Shown: positions 52,258-61,129, counted from the stretch's first letter. The stretch: DNA of 64,000 nt from Mucilaginibacter aquaedulcis (GCF_030409325.1 NZ_JAUFPR010000003.1:310001-374000), one strand, 5' to 3'. Made by a program: numbers and translations. Notes: generated by a model from the sequence alone, not told the origin.

Positions 52258-52326
52258 GCCAAGACAAACGAACTCTTTAGTAATATATACTTGATAACAG
52301 TAATTATTAGGCATAAAAAAAGCCCC
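52248..52326 (-). repeat. copy 4 (intact side) of the tRNA-Asn downstream repeat
   Basis: About 80 bases nearly identical to 19101-19182 and in the same orientation, located just downstream (in the tRNA's direction) of the intact tRNA-Asn and its terminator. With the left copies it forms direct repeats bounding the 19-52 kb segment. Confidence 0.8.
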
Positions 52327-52341
52327 GCGGACGTGCGGGGC
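52322..52341 (-). terminator. terminator of tRNA-Asn
   Basis: GCCCCGC / GCGGGGC stem, 6-base loop, followed on the minus strand by seven Ts (52315-52321). It starts five bases after the tRNA 3' end. The same 20 bases recur at 20280-20299. Confidence 0.9.
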
Positions 52342-52345
52342 TTTG

Positions 52346-52419
52346 CTCCTGAGGCTGGGCTCGAACCAGCGACCCTCTGATTAACAGTCAGATGCTCTAA
52401 CCGGCTGAGCTACTCAGGA
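52346..52419 (-). tRNA. tRNA-Asn (GTT)
   Basis: Full cloverleaf on the minus strand: acceptor TCCTGAG paired with CTCAGGA, D-arm GCTC…GAGC with AGCCGGTTA in the loop, anticodon arm CTGAC-TGTTAAT-…CAG with anticodon GTT, T-arm CGCTGGTTCGAGCCCAGC. The CCA end is not encoded (discriminator G then CAA). 74 bases. It is the only intact member of the repeat family seen at 19.1, 20.3 and 21.2 kb. Confidence 0.96.
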
Positions 52420-52505
52420 GTATTTTCCGTTTGGAGTGGTGCAAAAGTATAATTTCTGCGGTAATTTCACAATATTTGTGCGAAAAAAATTTAAAAATAT
52501 TTTAC

Positions 52506-53420
52506 ATGAGTTTGTTAGTTATTGGTACTGTGGCATTTGACGCTATTGAAACCCCCTTCGGAAAGACAGAAAAAATCGTTGGAGGGTCCGCAACCTTCGC
52601 AAGTTTGGGTGCTTCTTACTTTTTTGACCGTATAAAAATTGTTGCTGTTGTTGGCGACGACTTCCCTCAGAGCGAAATTGAGGACCTTCAAAAACATAAT
52701 GTGAATACCGAAGGCCTGCAAATCAAGCAAGGTGAAAAGTCGTTTTTCTGGAGCGGAAAATATCATAACGATATGAACACCCGCGATACCCTTGTTACCG
52801 AACTTAACGTTCTGGCAAACTTTGATCCTATCATCCCCGATTCGTACCAGGACTGCGAATACCTGATGCTGGGTAATTTGTCTCCGCAGGTACAACAAAC
52901 CGTTATCAGCCGCTTAACCAAGCGCCCTAAGCTTATTGTAATGGACACCATGAACTTTTGGATGGACATTGCCCTTGAGGAGCTGCTGGCGACCATTAAA
53001 CTGGTTGATGTGTTAACCATTAATGATGCGGAGGCACGCCAGCTGTCGGGCGAGTTTTCATTGGTTAAGGCTGCCCGTAAAATATTAACCATGGGCCCTA
53101 AATATGTGATCATTAAAAAAGGCGAGCATGGCGCGTTGCTATTCCATGAAGATAAAATATTCAGCGCCCCTGCCCTTCCGCTGGCCGAGGTATTTGACCC
53201 AACAGGTGCCGGTGATACTTTTGCAGGTGGCTTTATAGGCTATTTGGCCAAAGTTGGTACACCAAGCTTCGAGAATATGAAAAACGCTATCATATTTGGT
53301 TCGGCGCTGGCATCATTCTGCGTTGAAAAATTTGGTTCAGAGAAGCTCAGAAATCTGTCGCAGGAAGAAATTACGGCCCGTGTGCAGGAATTTGTTGGCC
53401 TTGCCAAATTTGAGATCTAA
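52506..53420 (+). CDS. PfkB-family carbohydrate/nucleoside kinase
   Basis: 304 residues from the ATG at 52506 (MSLLVIGTVAFDAIETPFGK); the longer frame begins with TTG within the region after the tRNA. GGSATFASLGASYF (about 24-37) is the ribokinase substrate-binding glycine block, MDTMNFWMDIALEELL and TINDAEARQLSG lie in the middle, and the PfkB signature DPTGAGDTFAGGFIGYLA (about 231-248) holds the catalytic Asp. It phosphorylates a sugar or nucleoside hydroxyl; substrate not known. The gene is divergent from the tRNA. Confidence 0.93.
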   Translation: MSLLVIGTVAFDAIETPFGKTEKIVGGSATFASLGASYFFDRIKIVAVVGDDFPQSEIEDLQKHNVNTEGLQIKQGEKSFFWSGKYHNDMNTRDTLVTELNVLANFDPIIPDSYQDCEYLMLGNLSPQVQQTVISRLTKRPKLIVMDTMNFWMDIALEELLATIKLVDVLTINDAEARQLSGEFSLVKAARKILTMGPKYVIIKKGEHGALLFHEDKIFSAPALPLAEVFDPTGAGDTFAGGFIGYLAKVGTPSFENMKNAIIFGSALASFCVEKFGSEKLRNLSQEEITARVQEFVGLAKFEI

Positions 53421-53429
53421 GAGCCTCAC

Positions 53430-53449
53430 CCCTCTCCTGAAGGAGAGGG
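53430..53449. terminator. hairpin after PfkB gene
   Basis: CCCTCTCC-TGAA-GGAGAGGG stem followed by TGTAACCTTTTTG, ten bases after the kinase stop. The same CCCTCTCC/GGAGAGGG core recurs at 58056-58074, so it is also a dispersed-repeat type. Confidence 0.7.
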
Positions 53450-53497
53450 TGTAACCTTTTTGTCATTGAGAGCGCAAGCGTGGCAATCGCGAAAATG

Positions 53498-53598
53498 TCT
53501 GAACCACGATTTGGGGGATTAAGAGATTACGAGGATTTTTCCAAACAATAAAAGCAAAATCCTTTTAATCTGATAAATCTGTTTAATCCTGGTTCAGA
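53498..53598. repeat. 101-bp palindromic dispersed repeat
   Basis: Starts with TCTGAACCACGATT and ends with AATCCTGGTTCAGA; the two halves are imperfect inverted repeats of each other (both contain GGATTAA…GGATT). A half copy is at 62412-62456. No coding capacity; resembles a MITE or REP-type element. A GCAAGCGTGGCAATCGCG fragment lies just before it. Confidence 0.75.
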
Positions 53599-53616
53599 CA
53601 ATCGTTTGTATTTATA

Positions 53617-53856
53617 TCAGCTACTCAACACCCCTACCTTTTCAAACTTTTCAAATACGACCTCAGTGTGCGGGGCATCGGCCAGCTCGTCGGTCAGGTC
53701 CTGTCCGGCCCAGTGTTCGTAGTGTTTGCCATTTCGCCATAGGCGGCTTTCGGTAACATTATAGATCACGCCTTTGTAGGCCACCCATATCTGTGGTTTA
53801 TCCTGCCCGTTGCGCAGGGCCAGCTGCGATCTGGTGTATTCAGGTAACTGACTCAC
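53617..53856 (-). CDS. cytochrome b5-like heme/steroid-binding protein
   Basis: About 79 residues from the GTG at 53856 (reads MSQLPEYTRSQLALRNG). An upstream TTG frame would overlap the cyclase by 50 bases; the GTG overlaps it by 17. Block QIWVAYKGVIYNVTESRLWRNGKHYEHWAGQDLTDEL holds the pattern of cytochrome b5-fold proteins; H41 and H44 are possible heme or steroid contacts, but the canonical HPGG is absent. The protein may serve electron transfer to a carotenoid-modifying enzyme, which is inference from its place at the end of the carotenoid operon. Confidence 0.75.
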   Translation of the reverse strand: MSQLPEYTRSQLALRNGQDKPQIWVAYKGVIYNVTESRLWRNGKHYEHWAGQDLTDELADAPHTEVVFEKFEKVGVLSS

Positions 53857-54526
53857 GACGTTTATTTTTAAAATACTCAAAAAAACCAATGTTCATCAGC
53901 AATAGCGCCATCAGATAAAAATGATCTTCAACGGGTATGGTTCCTACCCTCCTGCCCAAATTCTGGCTGTTGTTGTACATCACCACGGGTACAGATGTCA
54001 GTATACCATTCACAATATAAAATGGAATGAGGGCCACTATATAGGTCATATAATAACGATTAAGCCAGCCAGGGTTAAACACATATTGCAGCAGCACCGT
54101 TAAAACCACCAGTACGCCAAAAGTTACGGCCGTGTACAAATGGTTGTAGTAAAAAACAAGCACCAGTATACTCAGTATGATCATCAGGTTGCTTATGATG
54201 CGGGTAAGCCGGTTATCTACCTGCCATTTTATGTAGTAGCTCAGGCAGGCATGTATAAAGATACACGCGAACGGAACCGTTAAAAAAAACAATACTTCCT
54301 CCAGCGGCAACCTGAAAAACGTTAACCCGATAATGTAATGCGGATTGAATGACCATACACCTTTTATGGTGAACAGCACATCCCAAAACAAAAAGAACAA
54401 TCCGGTTATGGCCATACCCGGCCATATAAACTTCCAGCTTTTGTAAAAATGCACCCTTTTATCAAACGATAATACAACCGGGAAAAACACGGTTAATACG
54501 TTGATGAGTAAATAGGTATATTTCAC
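53840..54526 (-). CDS. crtY: lycopene cyclase, CrtYc-CrtYd fusion type
   Basis: 228 residues from the GTG at 54526, which overlaps the upstream stop codon (GTGA) and so fixes the start. Six to seven transmembrane helices. Two repeats of the lycopene-cyclase domain are visible: LTFFRLPLEEVLFFLTVPF in the first and GRRVGTIPVEDHFYLMALLL in the second; the PxE-E-x-FF and PVED-x-FY motifs hold the catalytic acidic residues. It should turn lycopene into beta- or related cyclic carotenes, completing the pathway with CrtB and CrtI. It is translationally coupled to an exported protein of unknown role. Confidence 0.88.
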   Translation of the reverse strand: MKYTYLLINVLTVFFPVVLSFDKRVHFYKSWKFIWPGMAITGLFFLFWDVLFTIKGVWSFNPHYIIGLTFFRLPLEEVLFFLTVPFACIFIHACLSYYIKWQVDNRLTRIISNLMIILSILVLVFYYNHLYTAVTFGVLVVLTVLLQYVFNPGWLNRYYMTYIVALIPFYIVNGILTSVPVVMYNNSQNLGRRVGTIPVEDHFYLMALLLMNIGFFEYFKNKRRESVT

Positions 54527-55074
54527 TTGAGGGATACTAAATGTTTGTTGAGCTCGGCAATTTGAGTGGGAGTACACCTACGCGAGTTCACCAGGAACTT
54601 AATGATCTCAATGGTTAGCTCCCTATCGGCCGTACCATAATTTTTCTTATCCAGCTGGGTGATGATCTCCTGGCTATCGGCAGTTAGGTTTTTATTATAA
54701 CCCAGAAACTTGGGCACGCTGTCCTCAACAGAAAAGCGCATAAACCTGATCTCGATATTATCGGGATCAACCGCTATGGCTTTTTCAAAAGTTTTTTCGC
54801 AGTTTTTGATGTATTTTACCTTTGAATAGGGGTTCCAGGCATGTTTGGCCTTTAATGCCTGTAAACCGGCTATAAAACCATCAATAATACCCGAACGGCT
54901 TTTCATGGCGCTCAAACTTTTATATAGCGAATCGGTGGTTTCGCTGCTGTTGATAGCCACCCGTAACTGTTTGCGTATCACTTTCAGGTTAGGCTCTGGA
55001 CCATCGGCCCTGGCGCTTTGTATCAAAAGCAATAACGAAAATACACTCAGTATAAAAAAAACACTCCTTCTCAT
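54523..55074 (-). CDS. exported protein in the carotenoid operon
   Basis: A 183-residue protein with a signal peptide (about 1-23, SVFFILSVFSLLLLIQSARA). The helical mature part has FEKAIAVDPDNIEIRFMRFSVEDSVPKFLGYNKNL, a TPR-like segment. No family recognised. Its start overlaps the crtB stop (TAATG) and its stop overlaps the cyclase start (GTGA), so it is firmly built into the crt operon although no carotenoid function is known for such a protein. Confidence 0.82.
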   Translation of the reverse strand: MRRSVFFILSVFSLLLLIQSARADGPEPNLKVIRKQLRVAINSSETTDSLYKSLSAMKSRSGIIDGFIAGLQALKAKHAWNPYSKVKYIKNCEKTFEKAIAVDPDNIEIRFMRFSVEDSVPKFLGYNKNLTADSQEIITQLDKKNYGTADRELTIEIIKFLVNSRRCTPTQIAELNKHLVSLK

Positions 55075-55910
55075 TAAATCACATTCAGTTTTTGTTGTAA
55101 AACAGCTTTAACGTACAAACCCATTTTACGGGTATCTGAAATACGTATTCTTTTTTGCAGGATAACATTTGCCGGCGTATAGTTTATTTTTTTAAACAAC
55201 TGCAAATAGTATACATAGGCAATATAAACACCCAGGCGGGTACCGCTGGGCAAGCTTTTTATCCCTTCAAAGGCATTATTAAAGTCAAGCTGTATATCGG
55301 CCTCAATAGCCTGTTTATCCTGTTCGATAAAATTATTAAAATCAACATCCGGAAAATAGGTGCGCCCCCGCTCCTGTAAGTCGGCCTTTATATCGCGCAA
55401 AAAATTCACTTTTTGAAAAGCCGCGCCCAGGCTGCGTGCCTGTGGTAATAACTCACGGTACCGCTTATCATTATTATCCAGAAAAACGCGCAGGCACATC
55501 AAGCCAATAACCTCTGCCGAGCCATATATGTATGCTTTGTAGCAGGCATCGTCATAGGCTTTTTTATCAAGGTCCATTTCCATAGAGCATAAAAAAGCAT
55601 CTATCAGTTGGGGCTCAATACCATACCTGTGCACCACCTGCTGAAAGGCGTGTATAACCGGGTTTAAACTGATGCGTTCGTCTATAGCCTTAAAAGTATC
55701 GCGCCTGAAATCGCTTATCAGCTGCAATTTATCATGCCCATGAAAGGTATCTACAATTTCATCGGCATAGCGCACAAAGCCATAAATGGCATAGATAGGA
55801 TTACGGAACTTTTTATCAAAAGCCTTTATACCTAAACTGAACGATGTGCTATACTTATTGGTTATCAATTTACTGCATTCAAAACAGGTTTCATCGTACA
55901 GGTTCATCAT
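55074..55910 (-). CDS. crtB: phytoene synthase CrtB
   Basis: About 278 residues from the ATG at 55910 (the longer frame starts with TTG; a second ATG follows immediately). Trans-isoprenyl synthase fold with the two Asp-rich motifs: RYADEIVDTF (the DxxxD in the first active-site helix) and NFLRDIKADLQERGRTYFP (the second). PIYAIYGFVR near the start is typical. It condenses two geranylgeranyl diphosphates to phytoene. It heads the minus-strand carotenoid operon and is divergent from crtI across a 96-base gap. Confidence 0.95.
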   Translation of the reverse strand: MMNLYDETCFECSKLITNKYSTSFSLGIKAFDKKFRNPIYAIYGFVRYADEIVDTFHGHDKLQLISDFRRDTFKAIDERISLNPVIHAFQQVVHRYGIEPQLIDAFLCSMEMDLDKKAYDDACYKAYIYGSAEVIGLMCLRVFLDNNDKRYRELLPQARSLGAAFQKVNFLRDIKADLQERGRTYFPDVDFNNFIEQDKQAIEADIQLDFNNAFEGIKSLPSGTRLGVYIAYVYYLQLFKKINYTPANVILQKRIRISDTRKMGLYVKAVLQQKLNVI

Positions 55911-56006
55911 TGCACTCGGGCTTGTGTTCAAAAGTACAAATTCAAAACGTTATTGTTTTTTTAAAGCGGCAAAACAATTTGCTTAACTTGGGCTTCACAT
56001 ATCTAC

Positions 56007-57473
56007 ATGAAGCACATTATTATCATTGGGGCAGGTTTTGCAGGTTTATCTGCCGCTTGTGTATTAGCTAAAGAAGGCTTTAAGGTAACCATACTGGAAA
56101 AAAATGACCAGCCCGGCGGCCGTGCCCGGGTTTGGGAAAAAGATGGCTTCAGATTTGATATGGGGCCCAGCTGGTACTGGATGCCCGATGTATTCGAGAA
56201 CTTTTTTGCCCTGTTTGGCAAAAAGCCGTCAGACTATTACCAGCTCGAACGTTTAGATCCCGGCTACCGCATTTATTACGGCCCTGATGATGCTATGGAT
56301 GTACCGGCAGATATGCAAGCCCTCGAGGCTCTGTTTGAAAAAACCGAACCCGGCAGCAGCCGCAAACTGCAGGATTTTTTAAGGCAGGCTGCCTATAAAT
56401 ACAAAGTAGGCATGGGCGAATACGTCTTTCGCCCCTCGCATTCCATTACCGAGTTTATTGATTTTAACCTGATCAAAAAAAGCTTCAGTATGCAGCTGCT
56501 GAGCAGCATGAGCAAGCACGTGCGCAGCTATTTTAAAAATCCGAGGCTTATTAAGCTGCTGGAATTCCCGGTGTTGTTTTTAGGGGCCACACCGCAAAAT
56601 ACACCGGCCATGTATAGCATGATGAACCATGCCGACCTGGCCCTGGGCACCTGGTACCCCAAGGGCGGTATGAACGAGATTGTAAAAGCCATGGTTAACC
56701 TTGCAGGCGAATTAGGTGTTGATATTAAACTGAATACCGAGGTAACTAAAATTGAGGTAAAGGATAAGCTGGTAAGCAGCATCATTACCAACAACGGTAC
56801 TTTTACCGCCGATTTTGTAATAGCCGGTGCCGATTATGAGCATGTTGACCAGCACCTGTTAGCTAAACCCGATCAAAACTATACGCCGCAATACTGGGAT
56901 AAACGCACCATGTCGCCATCAAGTTTGTTATTTTATATTGGCACCAATAAGAAGGTGGAGGGTATAAAGCATCATAATTTATTTTTTGACGAGGATTTTG
57001 AACTTCACGCCGAAGAGATCTACACCTCGCCCGAATGGCCTACCAGCCCGCTTTTTTATGTTTCATGTACCTCAAAAACGGATATGAATGTAGCCCCCGA
57101 GGGCGGCGAGAACCTTTTTTTCCTGATGCCTATAGCACCCGGGCTTAAAGAGAATGAAGGCATCCGTGAAAAGTATTTTAACCTGATGCTTGACAGATTC
57201 AAACATATTACCGGGCAGGATATCCGCGATACCATTGTGGTAAAGCGCAGCTATGCCCTTAATGATTTTAAGGCCGATTACCATTCTTTTAAAGGTAATG
57301 CCTATGGCCTGGCCAATACACTGGCGCAGACAGCCTTTTTTAAACCGGCAATGCGGGCCAGGCACATCAAAAACATGTTGTACACAGGCCAGCTTACGGT
57401 ACCGGGTCCCGGCGTTCCTCCGGCTATTATATCGGGGCAAATAGCGGCCCTCGAAGCCATGAAATCTCTTTAA
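56007..57473 (+). CDS. crtI: phytoene desaturase CrtI
   Basis: A 488-residue FAD-dependent desaturase. The dinucleotide-binding start IIIGAGFAGLSAACVLAKEG (about 4-23), then ILEKNDQPGGRARVWEKDGFRFDMGPSWYWMPDVF, and the C-terminal bacterial-type signature TGQLTVPGPGVPPAIISGQI (about 462-481) are unmistakable. It introduces the four double bonds that turn phytoene into lycopene. Divergent from crtB. A stop at 57473 is followed closely by a convergent small gene. Confidence 0.96.
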   Translation: MKHIIIIGAGFAGLSAACVLAKEGFKVTILEKNDQPGGRARVWEKDGFRFDMGPSWYWMPDVFENFFALFGKKPSDYYQLERLDPGYRIYYGPDDAMDVPADMQALEALFEKTEPGSSRKLQDFLRQAAYKYKVGMGEYVFRPSHSITEFIDFNLIKKSFSMQLLSSMSKHVRSYFKNPRLIKLLEFPVLFLGATPQNTPAMYSMMNHADLALGTWYPKGGMNEIVKAMVNLAGELGVDIKLNTEVTKIEVKDKLVSSIITNNGTFTADFVIAGADYEHVDQHLLAKPDQNYTPQYWDKRTMSPSSLLFYIGTNKKVEGIKHHNLFFDEDFELHAEEIYTSPEWPTSPLFYVSCTSKTDMNVAPEGGENLFFLMPIAPGLKENEGIREKYFNLMLDRFKHITGQDIRDTIVVKRSYALNDFKADYHSFKGNAYGLANTLAQTAFFKPAMRARHIKNMLYTGQLTVPGPGVPPAIISGQIAALEAMKSL

Positions 57474-57486
57474 TACATCCGATCGC

Positions 57487-57810
57487 TTAGTTGCTATCCA
57501 TCATGGCGTAAATTTCCTGCATATAAATGGCCTCGTCCATGGCGGCATGAAAATCTTCCCATTGTTCGGTGGTAAAGGTTAGCTGAACATCATTAACGGG
57601 TGTTCGCATCACGAGACGATCCTGCCCATCCGGAAAGGAATGCATGTGCTCGGCAAAATCAAGCTCCACCGTAAAATTACGGAACTGTAAAAATTGCTCG
57701 GGCGAAAAGCTCAGGATCAGGTTATTGTTCCAGATAAAAACGCATCGGCACTCTGAGCACCGGCTAATTACCGATGAACCAACCTGACTTATAATTTTTG
57801 AATCGCACAT
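57487..57810 (-). CDS. DUF6686-like protein
   Basis: A 107-residue protein: ISRCSECRCVFIWNNNLILSFSPEQFLQFRNF (about 15-46) with a CxxC-x2-C segment (Cys18, Cys21 and Cys23) that could bind metal, then LVMRTPVNDVQLTFTTEQWEDFHAAMDEAIYMQEIY. This matches the small DUF6686 family found in Bacteroidota. Cytoplasmic, function unknown. Convergent with crtI. Confidence 0.75.
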   Translation of the reverse strand: MCDSKIISQVGSSVISRCSECRCVFIWNNNLILSFSPEQFLQFRNFTVELDFAEHMHSFPDGQDRLVMRTPVNDVQLTFTTEQWEDFHAAMDEAIYMQEIYAMMDSN

Positions 57811-58055
57811 GGTAATGATGTTTTAAATTTGTGCCTGCCCACCGCAAAGCTATCTCAATACAGCATTTGACCCGGGGCAGGGCTTTTATATTTTTTAAAC
57901 TGTTTTTTCCAGCACCTGAATTTTAAAATCACTAATGATAGTATGGAACAAAGTAATACCTTATTTAGAATAAATCCAAATAAAAATAAAAAAAGCTTAT
58001 TTACAGTGGATTATAAATTTACAGATTGAGAAACGAAGAAATAAACCTCACCCAA

Positions 58056-58194
58056 CCCTCTCCAAAGGAGAGGGCTTTAAAAACATATTTGTTCGAAGTC
58101 TCCGACTTCATACAAATATGCTGGTAGTTTGCAACTATAGTACCGGTAGTCAAAAGACTACAAACAAAAAAGTCCGAAGTCTCCGACTTCGGAC
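58056..58194. repeat. cluster of palindromic dispersed repeats
   Basis: Contained: CCCTCTCC-AAA-GGAGAGGG (58056-58074); GAAGTCTCCGACTTC (58095-58109); a CAAATATGC-…-GTAGT-…-CAACTATA block (58114-58139) that recurs at 21091-21114; and the perfect palindrome GTCCGAAGTC-TCC-GACTTCGGAC (58172-58194). The rest of the 57811-58220 gap is AT-rich and empty. These are REP-like elements with no coding capacity. Confidence 0.65.
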
Positions 58195-58220
58195 AGCGCG
58201 TAATAATTTCTTTGAAGTAC

Positions 58221-60314
58221 TTAATTATAAAAAGTCCAGCTTACGCCGAATTTGAGGAGGGCATTTTGCTGCGGATAGCGGTTCACTGTATAGTATCCTT
58301 TGCTTGATAGATTTTGATTGGCATAATCATACGCCACAAACAGGTTGGTACGCTGCAGGGTGGCTTTAAAGTAAACCCTGGCTAACGGGTATGAGGTAAA
58401 GGTAACATCGGGTCCGTTGTAAAACTGGCCTATACCTACCGCGTATGAAGGTGCTACGTATTGCGAATTGTATCGCACATCAACACCAAAGCTTGATTGC
58501 AGTATATTGAACAGTGTTTTACTGATGTATAAATTGCTGTATGTGTAAAGCTCCGGAGTACGCAGGGTTGACTGGTAATCTGTTTTCTGATAAACAATAA
58601 AGTTATCGAAATGCAGACTGCGCCAGCGTAAATTTTTGCCTATGCTAATCTTCAGCAAGTTAATATCGTTGCCCAATTGGGTTGGATGCGCGTCGTTACC
58701 ACCCTGGTCGGCAGTAAAATACAGGTAATTGGATATTAAAAAATACTCGGCCTTGATATCCAGCTGCAACGGGTTGTTTACATAGTTGAATGATAAGCTG
58801 GTAGTTTTTTGATTGCTGAAATCATTATGAAAAATATAATGGTTGGATATCCAGTCGGTATAGATCAATGGCGGCGAACTGTTTTGTGTGTAGGCCTCTA
58901 AAATAATTTTACCTGCCTTTTTACCGCCGGCCAGGGTAAGCTTGGCATCATAAAAGTAGTTACCAAAATCACGCCCCTGGGCTATCTGTCTGAAATCGGC
59001 ATCAAGCGCAATGCGGTCGCTAAATCTGTAACCCAGTTTAGCCTTTAATGTAATATCCTGAAAGGTGGTGTTCTGCACCCTATCCTGATGAATGTATTTG
59101 GCACCGTACTGGTTTAGGGTGGTATCGCTTACGTACTGCGCATAGTGCCACAGATCATGCACCAGGCCAAGGTCAAGCTTCAACTCGTTTTTTACAAACT
59201 TTACCGATTTGCTGCGGAGGTAAAAACTATACAGAAACTCGTTTTGGATGTGGGTATAAGTTAATGAATCGCGTGATCGTTTATCGCTGTAATAATAATC
59301 GGGAAACACGTTGTAGGTGTCCGGATCACTCTGGATATAGTTGTACCTGCCGCCGGTTACGTGAAAGGTATGTGCTACACGCTGCGTTGGTAAAACCTTT
59401 GAATTATCCTTCCCTTTGTTAAGGCTATCTATACGGCCCAGGTAATAAAACTGTTTAAGATAAAGGCTTTTATTGTTCCAGTTGGTATAGCTGTTGGGTA
59501 AGCGGACCTGTGCTGAATTGGCAAAGAATACCGTACCCGGGGCGCTGGTGTACACAGAATCATTTAAAATAGAACCTGTTTCCGGAGCTTTCAGATTATT
59601 AAATGTAGCGTTGGCCAAAAGATTGTACCGCTTACTTTTCGACTCGTACCAGGTAAAAATGGCCGCATCAAGGCCGCTCACGTTTTGCCCAAGCACACTG
59701 CTGGTGCTGTAAAATCCTTTTGATCCGTTAAAATTCAGGTTGAAGCCAACATTCCAGTTTTCCTTAACATTTTGAGTGTGGATAACCTTAAAAAGCTGCT
59801 CGGCCGAACTACCGAAGCCATTAAAAAGTGTAAGCTGGGTATAGGGAACCCGTGTATTATAGTAATTAATATCCTCAGGATTTAACATATACACATCAAG
59901 CGCGTGCAGGCCCACATCAAAGCCTATGGTTTTGCTGGGCTCAAACAGCAAGGGTCTTTGTGAAACACCAATGTTACCCAAGTGTATACGCGGACTTCGG
60001 GGCCTGGTAAGCGGGTTATAATTTTCAAAATTGGTTATGCCGGTATCAAGTGCAAAGGTCTGCGTACTATCGTTAAGCAGCAGCTCGTTAGTTATCCTTA
60101 CAAATTTTGAATTGAAAATTATGGAGTCCTTTTTATTGTCTTCCTTTTTGCGCAGGCTATCCAGCATCTCATCATCACTAAGCACCCTGGTAGGCGCTAC
60201 GGTATCGCGGGTTGAGAGGGGCTTTTGCCTCCTGGTTTGATTATATTGCGCAAATGCCGAATGTACAGACATGCACACCAGCAACAATAAAAAATATTTT
60301 AGCTTTTTGCGCAT
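58221..60314 (-). CDS. putative porin, Porin_10-like outer-membrane beta-barrel
   Basis: A 697-residue protein with a signal peptide (about 1-22, YFLLLLVCMSVHSAFAQ). The mature N-terminal 130 residues are charged, then about 20 amphipathic beta-strands, with blocks such as PLLFEPSKTIGFDVGLHALDVYMLNPEDINYYNTRVPYTQLTLFNGFGSSAEQLFKVIHTQNVKENWNVGF in the middle, ending LLKFGVSWTFYN with a terminal aromatic residue. This fits Bacteroidota putative porins (Porin_10). It overlaps the phosphorylase stop by one base (TAATG) as third gene of the lpxK-PNP-porin operon. Confidence 0.85.
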   Translation of the reverse strand: MRKKLKYFLLLLVCMSVHSAFAQYNQTRRQKPLSTRDTVAPTRVLSDDEMLDSLRKKEDNKKDSIIFNSKFVRITNELLLNDSTQTFALDTGITNFENYNPLTRPRSPRIHLGNIGVSQRPLLFEPSKTIGFDVGLHALDVYMLNPEDINYYNTRVPYTQLTLFNGFGSSAEQLFKVIHTQNVKENWNVGFNLNFNGSKGFYSTSSVLGQNVSGLDAAIFTWYESKSKRYNLLANATFNNLKAPETGSILNDSVYTSAPGTVFFANSAQVRLPNSYTNWNNKSLYLKQFYYLGRIDSLNKGKDNSKVLPTQRVAHTFHVTGGRYNYIQSDPDTYNVFPDYYYSDKRSRDSLTYTHIQNEFLYSFYLRSKSVKFVKNELKLDLGLVHDLWHYAQYVSDTTLNQYGAKYIHQDRVQNTTFQDITLKAKLGYRFSDRIALDADFRQIAQGRDFGNYFYDAKLTLAGGKKAGKIILEAYTQNSSPPLIYTDWISNHYIFHNDFSNQKTTSLSFNYVNNPLQLDIKAEYFLISNYLYFTADQGGNDAHPTQLGNDINLLKISIGKNLRWRSLHFDNFIVYQKTDYQSTLRTPELYTYSNLYISKTLFNILQSSFGVDVRYNSQYVAPSYAVGIGQFYNGPDVTFTSYPLARVYFKATLQRTNLFVAYDYANQNLSSKGYYTVNRYPQQNALLKFGVSWTFYN

Positions 60315-61129
60315 TAATTACCGGCTATCAGTTCTTTAAGTATCAATGTTAATTTAGGTTCGGCCTCTTCGGCTACCCGTATAATTTCTTCAAGTGATAC
60401 CGGCTGCAACTCTTCTGTAAAGCCCTCGTCTGTTAATACCGATATGGCAAATACAGGTAGGCTCATGTGGTTTGCAACAATAACTTCAGGTACAGTGCTC
60501 ATGCCAACAGCGTCGCCGCCAATAATTCTTAAATAGTTATACTCTGCCTTGGTTTCCAAGTTTGGGCCGGTAACAGCTACATAAACTCCTTTATGGCAGG
60601 TAATATTGTTGGCCTTTGCTATTGTTAATGCTTTATCAATAAGGCTGCGCTGGTAAGGCTGGCTCATATCCGGAAAACGCGGACCTAAATCATTGTTATT
60701 ACGGCCAACCAGCGGGTTTTGTGGCTGCAGGTTAATATGATCGGCAATAACCATCAGGTCGCCTTTTTTAAAGGCCGGGTTAAGCGAACCGCTGGCGTTT
60801 GATACGTAAAGCGTTTTAATACCCAGATATTTTAATACCCGCACCGGAAAAGTGATCTGCTGCATGCTGTAGCCTTCGTAATAGTGCAAACGGCCCTGCA
60901 TGGCAACAACTTTTACACCGCCAAGCGTACCAAAAATGAGTTTACCGGAATGAAACTCAAGCGTTGAGATCGGAAAATCAGGTATATTGGAATACAGCAA
61001 TTGCTTTTCAACCTCAATTTCCTTTACCAAGCCACCAAGGCCAGTACCTAAAATGATGCCTATTTCGGGTTCAAAATCGCCTATGCGGTTTTTTATATAT
61101 TGTACGGTGCTTTCAATACTTTCTAACAT
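60314..61129 (-). CDS. purine-nucleoside phosphorylase
   Basis: A 271-residue trimeric-type purine nucleoside phosphorylase: GTGLGGLVKEIE (about 28-39, phosphate site), DFPISTLEFHSGKLIFGTLGG (about 52-72), MQGRLHYYEGYSMQQITFPVRVL (about 77-99), NASGSLNP (about 114-121) and the purine-site block GPNLETKAEYNYLR (about 188-201). It splits inosine/guanosine with phosphate in purine salvage. It overlaps the lpxK gene start by 17 bases. Confidence 0.95.
   Translation of the reverse strand: MLESIESTVQYIKNRIGDFEPEIGIILGTGLGGLVKEIEVEKQLLYSNIPDFPISTLEFHSGKLIFGTLGGVKVVAMQGRLHYYEGYSMQQITFPVRVLKYLGIKTLYVSNASGSLNPAFKKGDLMVIADHINLQPQNPLVGRNNNDLGPRFPDMSQPYQRSLIDKALTIAKANNITCHKGVYVAVTGPNLETKAEYNYLRIIGGDAVGMSTVPEVIVANHMSLPVFAISVLTDEGFTEELQPVSLEEIIRVAEEAEPKLTLILKELIAGN

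Noticed and set aside
52045..52380. 111-codon plus-strand frame running into the tRNA-Asn gene
   Set aside because: It crosses the tRNA terminator and the repeat, and its C-terminus is read from tRNA sequence; an artefact.
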